NCBI RefSeq assembly: GCF_036850765.1 | Contig: NC_089498.1 | Location: forward strand, 72,952,305-73,016,304 | DNA from: Saccopteryx bilineata | Taxonomy: Eukaryota; Chordata; Mammalia; Chiroptera; Emballonuridae | Reading direction: 5' to 3' | Length of the DNA: 64,000 bases | In this document: positions 22,561 through 34,509 of the stretch, in pieces | Numbering within the stretch: the stretch's first letter is position 1 | Layout: every line of letters starts with the position of its first letter | The notes under the pieces: model-generated | Database searches by the model: none | What the model saw: only the letters and a program-made list of their open reading frames with translations | Told to the model about the DNA's origin: nothing | Made by a program: the position numbers and the translations under genes

Positions 22561-23501
22561 AGATGGAAATCTGAAGTGACATTTGCAGAAGCCATATCAG
22601 GTCTCGCAGGCTGTCACCTGGGTGGGCTTCCAGTAGCCTATTCTGCAATAGAACTGAGGCTCGCCTGGGTCCCCCTGTCCTTGGTGAAGGGTCAAAATGG
22701 ACCTCAGAGGGCTGGGCCTCAGGCTGGGCTCCTGCTTACACCAAGCCACTGCTTGTGCCCTCAGTTGTCTGCACAGGCCTGCCTTCAGTCTGAATCCCAG
22801 GGGCCTCCCCATCCAGGTTCCTGACAAGGGCCACAGTCAAGCACTGGGGCCTCCCTGGGGAAGAGACGCCCTTTTGTAGTGCATTCCAGGAGCCTGTGCT
22901 GTGAGAGGGAAGGGGTGTTTACAGTGACCCAGCTGAGCCACCTTTGGACTTGAAGGCAGCATTTCGAGGATAAGATTTAACTGCATCTTCTTGTGGTCTC
23001 TGGATTTTAACCTCATTTTCTTCAACATCTCAAAGGCCAGAGTTATTCATTCCAAAAATATATGTACTGAGCAGTGGCTGTGAGCAAGGCCACAGTGAGA
23101 TGTGAGAAAATGAAAGTGACACAGATAATGACAGCAGCAGGACCGAGTCCCTCACATGGCCCAGGCATAGCGGGCACACTGTCCCAGCACAGGGACTGCC
23201 ATTGCATTTGCTAATGTCATCCATTGTGTAGATGCAGAAACAGCCAGGGGAGGAGATCTGAGGATAATGTAGATAGCTTCCAGTAGCACAGGACTTTATA
23301 GTTTGCACAGCCCTCTAGTTGTATGTGCTGTGCGGGCAGATGTTGTTATTACCCTGTTTTGTACAGAGTCAGGTCTCCGCCCTTGAGGAACTTGGGTGCC
23401 AGGCAGCAGGGACCCTACAAGTGGATTCAATATTACCTCGTTGGTTTTTCAGAACACAGTGGGATGGGTACTCAGTAAATAGGAGTGAGTGTCATCTATG
23501 G

Positions 23502-23798
23502 CAGTGGTCCCCAACCTTTTTTGGGCCACGGACCGGTTTAATGTCAGAAAATATTTTCATGGACCGGCCTTTAGGGTGGGATGGATAAATGTATCACGTG
23601 ACTGAGACAAGCGTCAAGAGTGAGTCTTAGACGGATGTAACAAAGGGAATCTGGTCATTTTTAAAAAATAAAACATCATTCAGACTTAAATATAAATAAA
23701 ACAGAAATAATATAAGTTATTTATTCTTTCTCTGCGGACTGGTACCAAATGGCCCACGGACTGGTACTGGTCCGTGGCCCAGGGGTTGGGGACCACTG
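23502..23798 (+). mobile_element. Non-autonomous hAT element, copy 2
   Basis: This 297-bp element has CAGTGGTCCCCAACC and GGTTGGGGACCACTG ends and a perfect 8-bp target duplication atctatgg (23494-23501 and 23799-23806). The interior closely follows copy 1 at 1503-1768, with an extra block near the left end ('gaccggtttaatgtcagaaaatattttcatgg'). Non-coding. Confidence 0.88.
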
Positions 23799-24054
23799 AT
23801 CTATGGTGTCAAAGAAGAGGATATTTGAACTAGGCCTTTAAGGAAGAGTAGAAGTTTGCTGGGTTCAAAGGGTAAGGCAGGCATTCTGGGAAGCCTGGTG
23901 AACTTGAGCAAGCGAATGAGGGAGCCCTGTGCTGGATGGGCCAGGGAGGGGACCTGAGAAGGCACGCTGGGCAGTTGGGCCTTGGTCTGACCACGAAGGA
24001 AGGGCAGGATGAGAGAGTGGGGCCAGGGCAGGGGTGAGGCAGCCTGCTATCTGA

Positions 24055-24155
24055 AAAGAATCTGGACTGGGAGTTGGGAGATATGGCTGTGTGACCCTGG
24101 GCAAGCTGCCTTCCTCCTCTGGGCCTTACATGCCTCTTCAGTATATTGCAGAGGT
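24055..24155 (+). repeat. MIR-like fragment
   Basis: 'gagatatggctgtgtgaccctgggcaagctgcc', then 'cctctgggccttacatgcctcttcag', has the sense MIR core order. Diverged. Confidence 0.5.
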
Positions 24156-24884
24156 GGAAATTGATGGGTGAAGAGCCCCCTCTAGCTCTGGCATTGGCAC
24201 TTGGTGACATGGGACAGGCCTTACTGGAGGAGTTTGAAGCCAGGACCTTGTAAACCTGTAACTAAGTCCTGCATTCCTAGTCAGTCCTGGGGCCTGGTGT
24301 GTGCCAGGCTGGGACCGGAGTGTAGTGCAGAGAGGAAAGACACCAGTCCTGAGCTGAGCAAACCTGCTGTGGTGAGACAGTCTGAACAGAGCTCTCTTGC
24401 CAGTGTTTGCAGCCATGTGGCATCTTGGCTGCTCTGGTGAGAAGCACTACATCTAAACTGGTGGCTCGATCCTCATTCCAACTGGAACCTGCAATGGGCA
24501 GCAGTGATCACCACCCCCCTTCTAATTCCTCTGCCGTCCACCTGGAGCACCTGGGACGGACGCTGGGAGCACTCTGCACTGCGGTTAGTTCATGCCCAGA
24601 ACTGAGCAATGGCACTTGGCCTTACTTCCACCTGCTCTTCTGGAAGACCTGGTGTCACAGCTGAGAGAGGGGATAGGTGGGGATTCAGGATTGAGGAAGC
24701 TGGGACCCCTGTCCTGGATGAGTTTGTAGGCTAATGGGACCCAGATATCAGCACTGACAAATTAAAATCCTGTGTGAGGCAGCACCAGAAGAACCCATTT
24801 GTTTTGGTTAAGGCATCTAGGAAGACTCCCCAGAGGAGGTGGCATTGACTCAAGACTGTTTAAAGATTATGAACAGGGAAGAAT

Positions 24885-25190
24885 GGCCCTGGCCGATTGG
24901 CTCAGTAGATGAGTATCAGCCCGGTGTGCGGACATCCTGGGTTTGATTCCCAGTCTGGGCACATGTGAGAAGCCACTATCTTCTTCTCTTCTTCTTCCTC
25001 TCCCCCTTCTCTCTCTCTCCCCTTCTGAGCATCAGCCTCAAGTGCTGAGGATAGCTCGGTTGATTTGAGCATCGATCCACTGCGGGGTGGATCCCGGTTA
25101 GGACACGTACGGGAGTCTGTCTCTCTATCTCCCCTCCTCTCACTTTAAAATAAATAAATAAAATAAATAAATAAATAAATAAAATCCAAA
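24885..25190 (+). mobile_element. tRNA-derived SINE (diverged subfamily), sense
   Basis: The head GGCCCTGGCCGATTGGCTCA with a B box GGGTTTGATTCCC is followed by a CT-rich body. A different middle section ('gctgaggatagctcggttgatttgagcatcg') and an (AAAT)n-rich tail (25148-25185) follow. The middle differs from the long 'ccaggcgctggagtggctctgg' body of the other copies, so this is a distinct subfamily. Confidence 0.82.
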
Positions 25191-25194
25191 TTAA

Positions 25195-26025
25195 ACATTG
25201 TAAATAAGAAAGGAAGTGCGGGGCTCCTGGCCAGCTGAGAGAGCAACTGACTCACACAAGCTTGAGGATGTTTTGGAGAATGACATAAGGGGTGTGGGAG
25301 GCCAGGTCCCACTGCAGTGCTTCTCTGGGGCTGGGGGTGGCTGTTGGACCCAAGGGTTCCGGACTAGAAATGTACCCAGGCAACAGCGGCAGTCCGTACT
25401 CTTCAGGGCCTCCCTCAGGGAGCCTGACCGGTTGCTGCAGCGCCCTCTCAGTGCTCCTGTGACCACCCCGGACTTCTGGGGCCTGTGGGCAGGGAGAACC
25501 TGGGGCACCCCTGGCTGGGGGCCAGGTGCAAACAGCCCTCTGCTGGTGACTGTGCCTCTGAATTCCTGGGAGGAACGTGGAGGCCTGGGGTGGGTCCTAC
25601 AGGGGTTCTGAGGTCCAGCACAGGGGTGAGTAGAGGGGGGTTCCTGCTTCTTGGAGGGGCTGTGTGTTCACTGTGCCCATCTTGAACCTGGACTGCCAGG
25701 CTTCTCTGCCTTCCTGGGTCCTGGGCCTTGCTTGGCCTGCACTGGGGTGGTGGTGGGTTGGCTGTGCCGCCTCTGTGAGTCACAGGCCTGGTGCGGAAGT
25801 GGCCGCACGTGTAAGATTTGTCACCATCTGGTTTCATTTTCCACCCTGCAGATGGTGCATTTTTAACGGGTTACACTGAGTAGATCCCTGGCAGATGGTG
25901 TGGGGAGGGAAGGAGAGGCGGAGTCCAGCCCTGCTGCTTACCTCTGTCTAATGTGTGCATGGCTCTCCGAGCCTCAGTCCTTTAGTTGTTAATATGGATT
26001 ACAATAGGGTTGGGGGATTGGGATT
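25195..26025 (+). other. Intron 2 sequence, nothing identified
   Basis: A GC-rich unique stretch with several overlapping open frames (for example 25216-25611) but no domain, no matching splice sites and no repeat signature. Confidence 0.45.
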
Positions 26026-26029
26026 AAAA

Positions 26030-26200
26030 ACTAAAAAGATCAGGGGTATTTTTAAGGGGTGGTGACATGTTTTAAAATTGATTGTAGTGGTAATTGCCCA
26101 ACTCTATGCATATAACTAAAAGCCATTGAATTCTGCACTTTAAATGAGTGAATTGTATGATGTGTGAATTGTATTTCAGTAAAACTGTTATGAAAAGTGC
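26030..26200 (+). repeat. L1M 3' end fragment
   Basis: 'ggtggtgacatgttttaaaattgattgtagtggtaattgcccaactctatgcatat' followed by 'actttaaatgagtgaattgtatg' and 'gtatttcagtaaaactgtta' is the common 3' end of old mammalian L1 in sense orientation, just before the tail. Confidence 0.72.
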
Positions 26201-26249
26201 CTGACCCATAGAAAGGTCAATGGCAGTCATTGGTTGCAATGATTAAGAA

Positions 26250-26445
26250 GCTACAGTCTAGGATGGCAGGAAGCGTGGGGTCTCTGCTCTGATACAGACT
26301 GGCTGTGTGAGCTGAATGAGTTTCTAATCTCTCTGTGCTTAGACTCCTCCTCTGTGAGGAGAGGAGAACAGCAGTGATCTCTAGGGCTGTTCAGGGGATT
26401 AAACAAAATGTTCTAAAGGAGTGAGTGGCCTGGCATATGGTGGAG
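26250..26445 (+). repeat. MIR element, sense
   Basis: The conserved order is visible: a tRNA-related start ('gtctctgctctgatacagactggctgtgtgagc'), the core ('gagtttctaatctctctgtgcttagactcctcctctgtg') and the 3' part ('gggattaaacaaaatg', then 'ggcctggcatatggtg'). Confidence 0.7.
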
Positions 26446-26499
26446 CCTTCAAAATGGGGATTATTATTAATAGTAATACTACTTTTTTACAGTAATGAC

Positions 26500-28078
26500 T
26501 ACAGTAATTATAGTTATTGTTGATAGTGAAAAATGCTGTAAGTATTGTTCGAGTCCCTTGTATTGCAACAGCATGTAGATTATCAGTGTCCTTGATGTGA
26601 GAGTGAGGCCCCTGAGGGTCCCAGGTTGGCCAAGGCCTGTTTTCTCGGCTGCAACAGCTTTCTCTGCAGAGTAGGCCAGATAGTGCTTGCTCAGAGCTTG
26701 GGAGTGTGAATTTTACAACATGTCTGTAATGCTCCAGATGCTTCCGGACAGGGGGATCCTGAGAGGCGCTAAGTGGGGGCAGTTCATTAACAATCTGCGG
26801 GGCCTTGCCTGGCCAGGCGCTTGACTAGGTCCTGGGAGACCAGGGACCAAACTCAACCCTCTCTCCCTGGACTCCAGAAGCCCACAGTTTAAAGAGAAGG
26901 CCAACACACAGTAGATATTGTGACACAGGACAGACCACACTAAACTGCAGTGTTTTGTGGAAATGCAGGGGAGCATAGTGCCCTCAGCGGGTGGCCAGAG
27001 GGGAATACTGGGAAGCAGTGCTTCCTAACAAGGAAGGCTCCCTGGGGGAGGAGGCATTTGGACCTTTTTTTTTTTTTAAGCATTGGTAGTTTTTAAAGCC
27101 AAGAAGAAGGAATTTCGGGCATTCTGCGGGGATGGAGATCCTGTGTCTTCCCAGGCGTCAGGGAATGGCAGGGCATTCCAGCTCTTACGGAAGAGGGGTG
27201 GTAATGGAAATGGAGTTTGGAAAATCTCTGCCTCATCATGGAGTCGAGACTTGCCCCTTGGCCATGGGGCGTAGGAGAGGTTTGTAAATAGGAGTCACGT
27301 TAGTATTGGGGCAAGTGTCCTTTCTGTTGCAGGCTAGTGGAGTGCTGATGTGACAGATGTGCATGTGGCTCATTGGTGTCCTTGTGCCCACACTGGTCCT
27401 TGCTTTGGGGGCTGCTCCATGTTGGCTGGGAGTGAATGGGCTGCCCTGATGGCTCCCTCGGAAACCCCGGCTCAGCTCTGCCCTGTGATCTGACCTTGTG
27501 CCTGGGGATATGGATTGTGAGGCCTGGAGTGTAAGTGGTTCCCTCATCGAACCACCTAGCTGACCTGTCCCCATAGCTCTTGGACTGTAGGCAGCCTGTC
27601 CTCACACCTCTATGCTGAGAACCCCGTGAGGGGCAGGGGTGTCTGGCTGCATATTAGTGTGGCCTCACCTGCTGACTCCGCCTGCATCTACAGCCTTGAC
27701 GGTGGTAGGGTGGTGGCTCCCTGCCCCCACCCAACCAGGGCAGAGTGTTCATGCCTCACTTGGTGGCCCCTCTGCCTTTGTTCATTCTGTCCTCACCTCC
27801 CTGGGGCCCTTCCCCTGCTCTCTGCTTGCTGTACCCCCACCTTGGCCATTTGGTTTTCAGAAATCAGAGACTGTGTCTTAGATTTCTGCATATCTCTGAG
27901 CTCTGTGCACAGGGTTGGGCTTATGGCACATAAGAGGTCATGATTTCAGGTGCTTCCAGGAGCAGGGACTAACGCAAGAAAGAGAAGAGGTCCAGAACTG
28001 GCAGGGGGAGGTGGTACAGTGCAAACTGGAGAGGACAGTGCCCTCTCTATAGTGAGTGTCACTTTGGCATCACAAAAT
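26500..28078 (+). other. Intron 2 sequence, nothing identified
   Basis: Non-coding intronic sequence with no recognisable gene. A short T-run lies at 27066-27078. No named repeat is evident. Confidence 0.45.
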
Positions 28079-28093
28079 CTTTGACCATTTTAA

Positions 28094-28491
28094 TATTTTT
28101 TTTTGACAGAGACAGAGAGAGGGACAGCCAGGGACAGACAGATAGGAAGAGAGAGAGAGAGATGAGAAGCATCAATTCTTCGTTGTGCCACCTTAGTTGT
28201 TCAATGATTGATTTCTCATACGTGCCTTGACCAGGGGCCTACAGCAGAGCGAGTGACCCCTTGCTTAAGCCAGTGACCTTGTGCTCAAGCCAGCGACCTT
28301 AGGCTTTAAGCTAGCAATCTTTGGGCTCAAGCCAGCGACCATGGGGTCCTGTCTATGATACCACGCCCAAGCCAGCGACCTGCGCTCAAGCTGGTGAGCC
28401 CGCGCTCAAGCCAGCGACCTCAGGGTTTGGCACCTGGGTCCTCTGTGTCCCAGTCTGATGCTCTATTCACTGTGCCACCACCTGTCAGGCT
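28094..28491 (-). mobile_element. tRNA-derived SINE, antisense, with internal amplification
   Basis: A T-run and GA-rich block (28095-28165) are the complement of the tail and CT-rich body. The right end is the complement of a diverged tRNA-like head. A 15-bp target duplication ctttgaccattttaa flanks it perfectly (28079-28093 and 28492-28506). Between about 28255 and 28425 a unit containing 'ctcaagccagcgacct' recurs about seven to nine times with variants, so the central part has been internally amplified. Confidence 0.85.
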
Positions 28492-28569
28492 CTTTGACCA
28501 TTTTAAGGAGCAATCAGAAATACGGATTTTTAAGCAAAGAATTCTGTTATTATTATTTTTAACATAGTG

Positions 28570-28795
28570 AGGCTGTTAGCTAGAGGCCTGGATTGCCCAC
28601 ATGAGCCTTGAGTGCCAGGGATGAGCATGGTCCCTGAAAGCAGACCACCAGAGTTGAGAGCCCAGCTCTCTTTTACATGCTCTGTGGCCTTGGGCAATTT
28701 CCAAATCTCTCTGTGCCTCGATTTCCTCATCTGTAAGGTGGACATTATAATAGTAGTCCCTTGATAGCACTGTCATGTGGAAAGGGCTGAGCTCA
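28570..28795 (+). repeat. MIR element, sense
   Basis: 'agctctcttttacatgctctgtggccttgggcaatttcc', 'tctctctgtgcctcgatttcctcatctgtaaggtgg' and 'attataatagtagtcccttgatagc' reproduce the MIR core in order. The downstream part fades. Confidence 0.75.
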
Positions 28796-28799
28796 GTAC

Positions 28800-31700
28800 T
28801 TGATCAGTTCCACAGCCTCCGTGATTGCCATTCAGTGGTGTGGGTTTACTGGTGGAGGCTGCTGTGCCTGAGGGATGGGTGGCAGGAAAGAACAGTTGGG
28901 GACACTGAGTGTGCTGCCACAGTGTCTGGAATAAGTGGTTGCTTTTAGTATTATTGTCGATCTCTTGGGATAAATATGGAAACTGAGGTGGGGCCCATGG
29001 TAGGCCTGTTGTTCCTCCTCCCTGCCTCACAGGAGGCCCCGTCCTGTCTAGGGCTCTGTCTGAGCCGACTAGATGGATTTCTGGGGCGAGGATGGTTTTC
29101 CAGGCTCGAGGTGGTCTGATCCTGCAGAGTTTCAGCTTCCTGGTCTCCCCACAGCTGTGTCTCGCTGGATTAATAACTTATTCATGATATGGAATAAAAG
29201 CCAGACACCACCTCACTGCCACTCCCCCCGAGCATAACCAGCCTTCCATTCCAGCGGGGGCTGGTCTGGGGCACATTCCAGTTCTCTTCCCTGACATCTC
29301 TGGGCTGGCTGGAGTGCCAGTGAGCGTGTGGGGGCTGCACTTGCCTCCCGTCTGCTTCCCAGCATCAGTGTCATACAGGCCGGGGCGGCAGGGAGTCTTG
29401 GTGAGGACTCGGGGAATCTCTGCATTCCCCAGACCCTGCAGTGGGAGGTTCCCAAACCATCTGCCAGGCCCAGCATTCCAGTTTCAGCATATGGGCCTTG
29501 CCCTGCCTTCAAAGCCTTAGAAACAGCAACGGCAACGATAATAGTAATATTTGCAGGCCGCCTCATCCCCGGCGGCTCCAAGGAGCTGCTTGTCAGCACA
29601 AATAAGACTCATGTGATCACCTCCAGTGGCGAATCCCAGCTGGCATCATTGCCATAGTTCACCCTGACTTTGGCCGGAGTGTGCACAGCTGCGGCTGGAA
29701 GAGGCTGGGGAGGCCTCTCGGTCCCCTCTTCACTCTCCAGACCAGAAAGCCAAGGCTCAGTGAGGGAAAGAGACTCACCCAGGGTCATGGGTAGGAGATT
29801 GTCAGGGCCAATGGAGTCTGGGTGCCTGACTCCCAGTCTAGGGCTCCCCATGATCCTATGTGGCATCTCTTGAGTCAGTGGAAAAAGACTGAGTAAATGT
29901 GAATAGTAACTCAAAGTCATAAGCCTTGCGACAGCTTGTAGCACAAATGCTAAAGAGATTGGTCCAGTGGTTGCCTGTGGGGCTGTCCTGAGAGTCCTTG
30001 GGCCTCGGTCCCAGGTGGAGGTATTTACGAGGCTCTCACTGTGAGGGTCATTGTCTTCCTAAAACTGTGAAGCCAACTAAGAAAAAAACAAATGTCAACA
30101 GCAGAGTTAGCAGGATTTGAAGCTCAGAAAGAACCTGGTGTTTCTTAGCCCCAGGTCAGTACTGCTGATGTTTTATCCATTTTCAAAATATTGCAGGGCA
30201 GTGGGCTGCTGGTACGCACACGCTACTTGTCATGGAACATTACAAGCTCTGCAGTCTCGTTTTCTTCTGCTTTCTGCAACACAGCTGAATGGCCCCTTTT
30301 TAGAGAAGCTTCTGAAGGTGGGAACGTTTGTCAGAACACGGCTGTCTGAATGCAAACCCTGTTCCCAGCAGGCTGCCTCAAGCCCTTTGTCAGCTTCTGC
30401 TTCTGGGCTAACCAGACATTTATACCTTTGATCTGTCCAGAAAACACCCATATCCCAAGCCACCCTGGCCCTCAGCAGAGGTTCATTTCTGCCCCTTGAG
30501 GCTGGCAGGGGCTCACACTCAAAATTACCTCCTCTAGCCCACAGAGGCCTTGTGTGCTGCAGCCCTGCCGGCTGCTGGCCCGGGAGCGCTGAGTGCTTAA
30601 TATTTTGTCACCTCATAATTTACAGTCCCTGAATGGGGAGGCTGCAGTTAAAACGTGGGCCCCCTGAGCCATGGCCACATTTTGTGGGAAAGCAGATCTC
30701 TCATTAAGGACCATATGCCCAAAAGAGTTTGCGTTGGAGGTTTGGCGCCCAGGATGCCTATTTAATGTGGTTAAGTTGGTCACATGGCATGGGTCAGGAC
30801 TTGTCCTCCTAAAGCTCATGTCTAGAAGAGGGACCGACAGACATACCTGGACAGGGGTGGAGCACCCACGAAGAGCTACTGGGAGCACGGAGGAGAGAGA
30901 GATAAAACGCTGTGACATTTGAGCTGGGCTGGAAGGACATTCCTGGCAGAGCGCACAGCAAGGGCCAAGGCCTGCTGCCCTGTGGACACCTGGGGTTCCA
31001 GGTGCAGAACCGGTCCTGTGCGGCTATACTGGAGGCATTTTTTTTGTTGCTATTAATTCCAGACAAACAAACAAACAGGGCTTAAGAAGAATCACAAGTG
31101 CTGTGGTGGTCCAAACCACCCTGCCCCCTCCGGGCGGTGGTCATGGCTCCCCAGCTGACCTCCCTGCCTCCGCCCTTCCATCTGTTTGCCAGCAGCAGCC
31201 AGAGAGTCTTGTTCAACCCAAGACCTCCCATAATACTTCCCGGGAGCAGCCAAGCAGGCCCTGGGAGTGGCCCCTCCTCACAGTCCTCCCGAGCCCCCCT
31301 CTGCTCCTGATGCCCTCTGTGCTGGGACCCCCTCCCCAGCTCTTGCCAGCACCTGCCCCTCATCTTCTTCAGGCCTTTGCTCAGATGTCACCTTCTCAGT
31401 GACATGTTCCCTAACCACCTTATTTAAAATTTCAACCCCCTCCTCTGCTTAATTTGTCTGCATGGCTATTTCCATTTGGTGTGCCATATTTTTACCAATT
31501 TCACCCTTCGGTAGAACATCAGCTCCAGGTGAGGAAGAATTTTTGGCTGTGTCCCAGCACCTAGAACAGGGCCTGCTAAGTGCATATCTGATGGATGAAC
31601 GAATGAATGAGTAGATCAACAATATTGCAGACAGAGGTTTAGGAGAGGTAAAACTGCAGAGATAAGTGTGAACATGTAAAGTGGGTTGAGGACCTGGTGA

Positions 31701-33265
31701 ATGGCCAGAGAGCCTGGGATGCGGGCATTGTGTTAATAGTAACTGACGGGGCTTAGCACAGACATGCTTTGATGAAGTGTCTGAGTTCTAAGAAATCTGG
31801 AAGACATGCTAATGGTGCTGCCCCCCCACCCCCCCAGCAGGATTATGGACAGTAAGATGCCTCATTTGATGGTGATTTCCAGCTACTTGTGGGCTCCTCC
31901 CCACTGTGCAAGGATGTGGTGATGCCTGCAGGGCGTGTGCTGTCAGGAGTTGTTCTGCAGAGCTGGGCCTGTCACAGGAATTCAGGCGGCCAGGTCTACT
32001 CCTCTCTGTCCCCCTGTGCACACCACCTTTTGTAGGGAAACTTCACCAGCCCCTCTGTCCCTCATTTATCACTCACTGCAGACCTGCCATGTGTCAGGCT
32101 AAGTGGGAAACATTTTACATGCATGATCTTGTGTGGGGGAGACATGGTTTAAAACCAAGTCAGCACTCCTCTGAGCCGGGCTGATGGATTAGAGGAGAGG
32201 CCTCGCTGGATCAAGTGACCTGGGACGAGTGACCTCAGCCCTGGGAGTGATGGCTGCATCTTTTCTCTAGAGCTCTCCCCTCATCAGCTGGCTTCCGAGC
32301 AGACTGCAAGGCCTCCATGCAGGGGACTGCTTCTCAGCTCCAGGCCTGGCAGCCACCGCCTGCTGGCCCATGAGGACTGCTTCCTGTCTCCCCGTCCTGA
32401 AGCCACCACCACTGCTGCCAGGACTCCAGGCCAAGCAGGGGGCCAGGCAGAGCTCCCGGCCCGAGCTTGGTGGGCCGCGGTGGTGATAGAGGGGGAAGCC
32501 TCAGAGCCATGTGGCTCCTGGGCACGGGGAATGGAAACTGGGGTGGCTGCCAGCCTGGCAAGGTCTGCCCTTGACTCTGGTTGGGCTCCAGGATGGGGGT
32601 TTGCAGCAGAGGGGCGTTGCTGAGACCTGCATTATGAGGCCTTGCCCTGCCCCTGGGCCAGCACCCCTGACACTGGGGGGGAGTCATGAAAACTGAGTTC
32701 TTTTCCTTTAAGAACGTTGATCAAACTTTTGAAGATCTAAACAACTGTGTTTTCCATGGGCCAGAGGACAGAATCAATCACCACTTTCAGCAGCAGCAGT
32801 ATTGTTATAGAGGCACTGACCTGGGGACTCCTAGCTGGGGTTGCCGTGACACCATTGATTGCCATTGGCCACCTGGCAGATCACAGCCTCCCCCCACCAA
32901 CTCCCCGCCCCCACCATGCTCAGGGAAGTTTGAGCGAATTATTAGTTACTCACAGTAGAGTTGCACCTTGACGGGAGAGGAGGGTTGGGTTCTTAGCGCC
33001 CCTGGCACAGGTCACATGTGGCCCAGAGGAGCCTGGGTCGTGTTCAGCCTGGAGAGATGCTCACGGTGGGAGAGGTGCTCAGCAACCCGGCCTTCCAGAC
33101 TCCCTTCCCCAGGCCTCCGGTCGGGGCACGCCCACTCTCCTCTCGTTCCTGCTCGGCCTTTCTTGCCCATTTCGTGCGTCATGACAGACCCCATGCTACT
33201 TCTGCTCTCTTTGTGAAACATGGACGATCACTTCCTCTGAGTACCATTCCATTTTTTGGAAGCTT
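28800..33265 (+). other. Intron 2 sequence, largely unique
   Basis: I can place no exon here. The A/T-rich, STOP-rich parts near 29170-29215 and 30600-30630 stand out from the GC-moderate background but match nothing I know. A piece near 31555-31610 ('acagggcctgctaagtgc', then 'atggatgaacgaatgaatgag') is L2-like. A T-run lies at 31038-31046. Confidence 0.4.
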
Positions 33266-33267
33266 CC

Positions 33268-33430
33268 AGAGCTCAGATCATTGGTTCCAGACCTGGCTGC
33301 ACGTTAGAATCATCCTCGGCAGCTTTGGGAAAATCCTGATGCCTGGACTCCACTCCCTGAGATTTGATTCTTAGGTCTGGGGTGTGGCCTGGGAGTTAGC
33401 CAGTTCTCCAGGTGATTCTAATGGACATCT
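33268..33430. mobile_element. MER5A-like hAT relic
   Basis: 'cattggttccagacctggctgcacgttagaatcatc' on the left, 'gatttgattcttaggtctggggtgtggcctggg' in the middle and 'ctccaggtgattctaatggacat' on the right follow the MER5A pattern. It is better preserved than the copy at 12312-12497. Confidence 0.8.
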
Positions 33431-33715
33431 AGGGGTAAGACCCTCTGCCATAGCCTTCTGGGTTTGATGGGAAAGTTGGGGTCAGGTTGTGGGGAACCAG
33501 GAGTGGCAGGTTGAAGAAGGAAGGAAAGGAAAAGGCCGCCCCTCCTGCTGCAGGCCAGGCCTCAGGAGGGGCAGTCCTCTTCACTGCTTCATTAAGTCTC
33601 CCAGCAACCCCTTGGTTCAGATGTGGAAGCTGAGGCTCAGAGAGGGCCTGTGCCACAACTGGGAAGGACGGGCTGGGTGGGGCCCCGGTGCCTCACTTTC
33701 AAGGAGTCTCTACAG

Positions 33716-34067
33716 CAGTGGTCCCCACCCCCGGGGCCAGGACCGGTACTGGTCCGTGGGCCATTTGGTACTGGTCTGCAGAGAAAGACTAAATAACTTA
33801 CATTACATTTCCGGTTTATTTATATTTAAGTCTGAATGATATTTTATTTTTTAAAAATGACCAGATTCCCTCTGTTACATCCATCTAAGACTCACTCTTG
33901 ACGTTTCTCTCGTAAGTTCGACAATTATATTTAAAAATACCGTAGTTTTTATGCCAGTTGCATAATTTTATTTTGTGCATTTATCCGTCCCACCGTAAAG
34001 GCTGGTCCGTGAAAATATTTTCTGACATTAAACTGGTCCGTGGCCCAAAAAAGGTTGGGGACCACTG
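33716..34067 (-). mobile_element. Non-autonomous hAT element, copy 3 (inverted)
   Basis: This 352-bp copy lies in the opposite orientation to the copies at 1503 and 23502. The flanks ctctacag (33708-33715) and ctctatac (34068-34075) agree at six of eight positions and are read as a decayed 8-bp duplication. It contains extra internal sequence (about 33900-33985) absent from the two shorter copies, so it is nearer to the longer parental form. Confidence 0.8.
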
Positions 34068-34149
34068 CTCTATACCACTGTGCAGGGGTGTTGGATAACA
34101 GAAGGAGAGCTTCATGTTGCTTGTCTCCTTTTTAAAATTTTTTTGTCTA

Positions 34150-34505
34150 GCCCTGGCTGGTTGGCTCAGTGGTAGAGTGTTGGCCTAGTATGTGGAAGTC
34201 CGGGTTTGATTCCTGGCCTGGGAACATAGGAGAAGCAACCATTTGCTTCTTCCCCCACCCCCCTCTCTCTCTTCCCCTCCTGCAGCCATGGCTGGATTGA
34301 TTTGAGCAAAGTTGGCCCGGGCACTGAGGATGGCTCCCTGGCCACCGCCTCAGGTGCTAAAAAAATGGCTCCATTGCTGAGCAATGGAGCAACGGCCCCA
34401 TATGGGCAGAGCATCGCCCCCTAGTGGGCTTGCTGGGTGAATCCCAGTCGGTTGGGGTGCTTGGGGCAGTCTGTCTCTGTCTCCCCTCCTCTCATTTAAA
34501 AAAAT
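34150..34505 (+). mobile_element. Ves-like SINE, sense, diverged
   Basis: The head GCCCTGGCTGGTTGGCTCAG has an A box TGGCTCAGTGGTAGAG and a B box GGGTTTGATTCCT. The CT-rich body, the long-family middle ('ccatggctggattgatttgagcaaag') and a short A-rich tail follow. More substitutions are present than in the copies at 52270 and 55079, so it is older. Confidence 0.85.
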
Positions 34506-34509
34506 TGTT

